A stretch of DNA of 64,000 bases, from positions 8,440,463 through 8,504,462 of the forward strand of contig NC_060887.1 in NCBI RefSeq assembly GCF_014805685.1. The letters are read 5' to 3'. This document shows, in pieces, positions 60,630 to 64,000 of this stretch (positions are counted from its first letter, which is position 1; every line of letters begins with the position of its first letter). Source of the stretch: Silurus meridionalis (Eukaryota > Chordata > Actinopteri > Siluriformes > Siluridae). Under the pieces are notes generated by a model. The model searched no databases and was not told the origin of the DNA. It saw only the letters and a program-made list of their open reading frames with translations. The translations under genes were made by a program, and so were the position numbers.

Positions 60630-62085
60630 AACAATAAGGCAGTGGCAGACTGTCAAGGCTAGTAAGGCCTTCTCTGCTGGCCTAAACATAGTCAAAATCA
60701 CTGGCATAAGTTTTCATATATTTTTGTTAATGATATGTATTAAATTATTCCCAACTGTCTATTCAATTCATTTCCTAGCTTTTCTCTTGAGGGTAACCAA
60801 GTGTCAGTTTCTAGCGAATCTAATCTCAGTCATTAAATTAGATGTTGCCAGGTCCAAAAGGAATCTGCCTTGAGGCCTTCAGAATCAGCAATGTGGGCAC
60901 CTGGTTGTGATGAGAATTAAGCTGTTGCTTTAACCATTCAGATTTGCAACAAGCGGACAATAACATCTGCATCTGGATGGTCAGAGAGGGCACTAGTCAG
61001 TTCACAAACCACATCTGTAACAAACTAACAAACTCAAATATATTTGTATTTAATAGCCTTTTTTTGTTTTTTTTATTAAACAATGGCTGATGAAAAATGG
61101 GAGAAGAAATTGATTTGGTCTCAGCAGTGGCAGGCCATGCATTTGGTACCTGATCATTCAGTGGGGACTTACATGACTTAATCCTTCTCTTAATACCACC
61201 ACTATTACGTTGCAATTGTAAAAAACATCAATACTATACAAAAACGCAAAATAACAACGCGTAAAGGGTAAAAACTATTTTACTAAAGCAAGAAACCCAG
61301 TTATGATTAAAAACCTCTAAACTACAACCACAACTGTCCCACTTACATCATCTGGAGCAGTTCAGAATCAATATTTGTCTAAAACATGACAAAAACATAA
61401 AACTTGTAAATAAATACAACCTACTCACCAGAGATGCATACTCATAATGCATATACTTATATAATTTGCACCATTCCACAGAGGCTGTAAGCCAATGGTA
61501 CAGCTCATAGGCACTGGTCTGGATGTGGCAAATAAACCCTTTACTGTGCTGAGACAAGCTAGCTAGCTTCGGGGTTGGCCGACCTTGTCTTACGATGTCT
61601 AGTTTTTCTAGAAAAGTCCGCCTTGAAATTTTTAAAAGTATTGACTTACAAGTCTGTTGAAATACAAACTTGGCTGTAACAGTTTCCCTCTGACCAACCA
61701 ATCAAAGGATGGAAAAATGCTGACGCTATTCTGGGCCCCGTGAGAAGAATTTCAAATCTGATTGGTTAAAGAAACAGACCCATATAGTCCAAGGTACATC
61801 GGTCAGCAGTACTGATTCTGAAGGCCCTGGGCAGATTAGACTGACATGGCAGCACATAGAGGCTGAAATCTGATTGGACAAAAAAATGTAACATCCACGT
61901 ACACGTTCCTGTAGCAGTGCAGCCAAGACAAAAGCCACGAAATGAAGATATGGACTGTTGGGAATAAATTAATACCATTTCATGAAACAAATATTAGGAT
62001 TTAGGTTGTAAATGTAGGTCAGTGCTTCTGAAAGTCAGCAGAGAAGGCCTTGCTGGCCCTTATGGATCTCCACTGGGTCGCAGAT
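60630..62085. mobile_element. hAT-like transposon relic with inverted-repeat arms
   Basis: Left arm (60630-61010) and right arm (about 61700-62085) are imperfect inverted copies: 'aaggccttctctgctggcc' against 'cagcagagaaggccttgctg', and 'ctgattctgaaggcc' in both. Between them the minus strand (61348-61701) encodes KLDIVRQGRPTPKL and GFICHIQTSAYELYHWLTAS, which resemble the TTF-type zinc-finger start of a ZMYM/hAT-class transposase. The catalytic core is missing. Confidence 0.7.
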
Positions 62086-62559
62086 ATACTTACAAGGACA
62101 GTTACATAAACCATTTTTTTTTTTGTGTTTTCTGTCCTGTAAAATTTGCACAAAAACACACAATTTGCCTTAATTTGAAATCTACAGAAGACCCGTAATG
62201 TACAAAAATGCATGGACAATCCAGGGTAATTTTATGAGGTTAATATTGATGCTTCTGCTAGAGATGAGATGAGTCTGCAGGTGGTGTAGCGATAGCTGCA
62301 GTGAAATTAAACTTGAATTGTTGAATTGTGTTAATTGGGTTTCTTGCTTTAGTAATGGCATTATTTTCCCGTTGTTAAAGATACGTGTTATGTTTGTGAT
62401 GCAGTGCTCTGATATATTGCATTTCTCTATCAAATTAATGCTCTCTATAGCTGTGGCTTTATAATAAGGGGTATTAAGAGGTGTATGATTCAGGTAAAAC
62501 ATCTCTGAAGGCCTAGGTGTGAAATGTATGGCCCATCACTGCAATAAAGATACCTAAAA

Positions 62560-63125
62560 GTCCATGTTTCTCTCGATCCTGTTCCTTTCTTTTTTTCTGA
62601 TCGGCCTGTATTGAACCTGACATCCTACCTCTGGATGGAGTTCTCTTCATTTGGAAAAACATTCAGTGCAGCTGAGGATGGTTCCACATGAACAGCCTAA
62701 AGATCCAAAAGGTCCTAAATATGAATCTACTGAGCAACTCAAGAACTATGACAATAGACTTGGACTGTAATTAATAAAAACAGTTTGCTGCAATGACTTA
62801 GGACTACAATTGGCATTAACATTTTTTGCATTTAAGTAGCCATTAGTTAACAGTTTATTGAACAGTACACCTCAACAATAATAAAACTATAAAGAATGAA
62901 CATTTGTGTCACCCAGATGAGGACGGGTTCCCATTCTGAATGGTTTCTCTCAAAGTTTCTTCCTTATACATCTCAAGGAGTTTTTTCTTGCCACTGTTTC
63001 TACTGGCTTACTCATTAGGGATAAACTTATATAAAATAAAATATTATAACTTACCTTATCTCTCTAAAGCTACTTAGGACAATATCCATTTTTAAAGTTA
63101 CTATACAAATTAAATTTGATTATGG
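62560..63125 (+). mobile_element. L2-like LINE 3' UTR, diverged copy
   Basis: 'ggttccacatgaacagccta', 'cacccagatgaggacgggtt', 'aagtttcttccttatacatc' and the tail 'ctatacaaattaaatttga'. Confidence 0.75.
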
Positions 63126-63529
63126 AATTTTAGATACAAATTAGGAGCTGAGTAATATAAAGTGACATAGTTGTTGATTTTTACACAATGACCAATGAAA
63201 AACGACAACTGAACAGCTTGTAATCCAATTCTGTAATGCCTTGAAAATGAACAAATACTGTAGATATCACATTGAAATACAGAGAGCTTTAGTCATCAGT
63301 TTCTGTGCTGTGCAAATTAAATGTCAGTTAGATGTAAAAAATAAATTTTATAGCTCTTGGAGTGTAAGAGAAGACTCTACAGAATTTCCCTAGTGAAACT
63401 GAGCATGTCTTTGGTATGCAGTGTTGCACTTTACCAAAGATCAAGGACAAATCTTCTTCCACATGAGCCTCTTCTGATTTCCTTTGCTCCCTTTAGAAAA
63501 GAGCTTTGTGTAATAAATTAAATGTATTA

Positions 63530-63775
63530 ATTGAGTGAAAGTACAAAAGTACTTTCAAATTTACTTAAGTTTGCAAAGTACTATAATTTATTATGGCAAT
63601 AATGTTCCTATTATAATTTTTGTCACAAGACTCTTGCATAATCCACTCAGTTTATGTAAAAAAAAAACTTTAATGTTACTCTCAGCACACCAATCTATTA
63701 TTAGAATGATATTAATGAGTCAAACACTGATTGATATCTATTGAAATTATCATGAGCCCAAAACCTCCAGCCATA
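63530..63775 (+). mobile_element. Interspersed repeat R, copy 3
   Basis: 'gtgaaagtacaaaagtactt' to 'aattatcatgagcccaaaac', matching positions 10795-11030 of copy 1, then breaking off. Confidence 0.7.
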
Positions 63776-64000
63776 CTGCTTCACACAGACAGGACATTCA
63801 GGCACATAAAGAACATCAGATTCAGATGGCACAATATTGGTAGTCTAAATATGCTTACAGACATCCACAAATCTGTCTTTTCTTGAATAGCTTGCACACA
63901 AGCAAACATATTATGCATTTTTTCAGAAGGTAAGATTATGCCGCCTGGTCTCAGTTCTAAGTTCAAAGTTCTATGGTCATTACAGATGGGTTCTTGAAAT

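Overview
The window is vertebrate nuclear DNA, almost certainly from a teleost fish. It has intron-containing genes with GT-AG and GC-AG splice sites, long (TA)n, (CA)n and (CT)n microsatellites, Tc1/mariner and hAT DNA transposons, L2-like and RTE-like LINEs and tRNA-derived SINEs. The dense L2-like repeats with AATTG-type tails suggest an ostariophysan such as a catfish, but that is an inference and not proven here. There is no sign of bacterial, viral or plasmid organisation.

Host genes occupy roughly the left half. At the left edge is the last coding exon of sh3glb1 (endophilin B1, + strand, 554-661). Facing it on the - strand are nrros/lrrc33 (6444-8588), a leucine-rich-repeat membrane protein, and fbxo45 (15165-25371), an F-box/SPRY protein whose 8 kb second intron is packed with transposons. 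Next come rbis (27742-28603, - strand), a small ribosome-biogenesis factor, and a complete seven-exon cytosolic carbonic anhydrase of the CA II type (31722-34669, + strand). The pairs nrros-fbxo45 and rbis-CA are also neighbours in the human genome (3q29 and 8q21), which supports the identifications. The genes do not form a pathway; they are unrelated housekeeping and immune genes in conserved blocks.

The right half (about 37.4-64 kb) has no host gene I can support. It is a graveyard of LINE reverse-transcriptase fragments, LINE 3' ends, MITEs and two large inverted-repeat structures (54.9-55.8 kb and 60.6-62.1 kb). It also contains a striking, apparently perfect 2.24 kb array of the pentanucleotide AGTAC (448 uninterrupted units, 41428-43670), open in all six reading frames.

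The most interesting observations are the giant AGTAC array and its apparent link to a palindromic motif found inside a pogo/Tigger-like element, the two GC-AG introns in one carbonic anhydrase gene, the nested insertions with two levels of target-site duplication inside fbxo45 intron 2, and the long inverted-repeat elements. Exon boundaries were read by eye from splice motifs and protein homology remembered from the families; no search was run.
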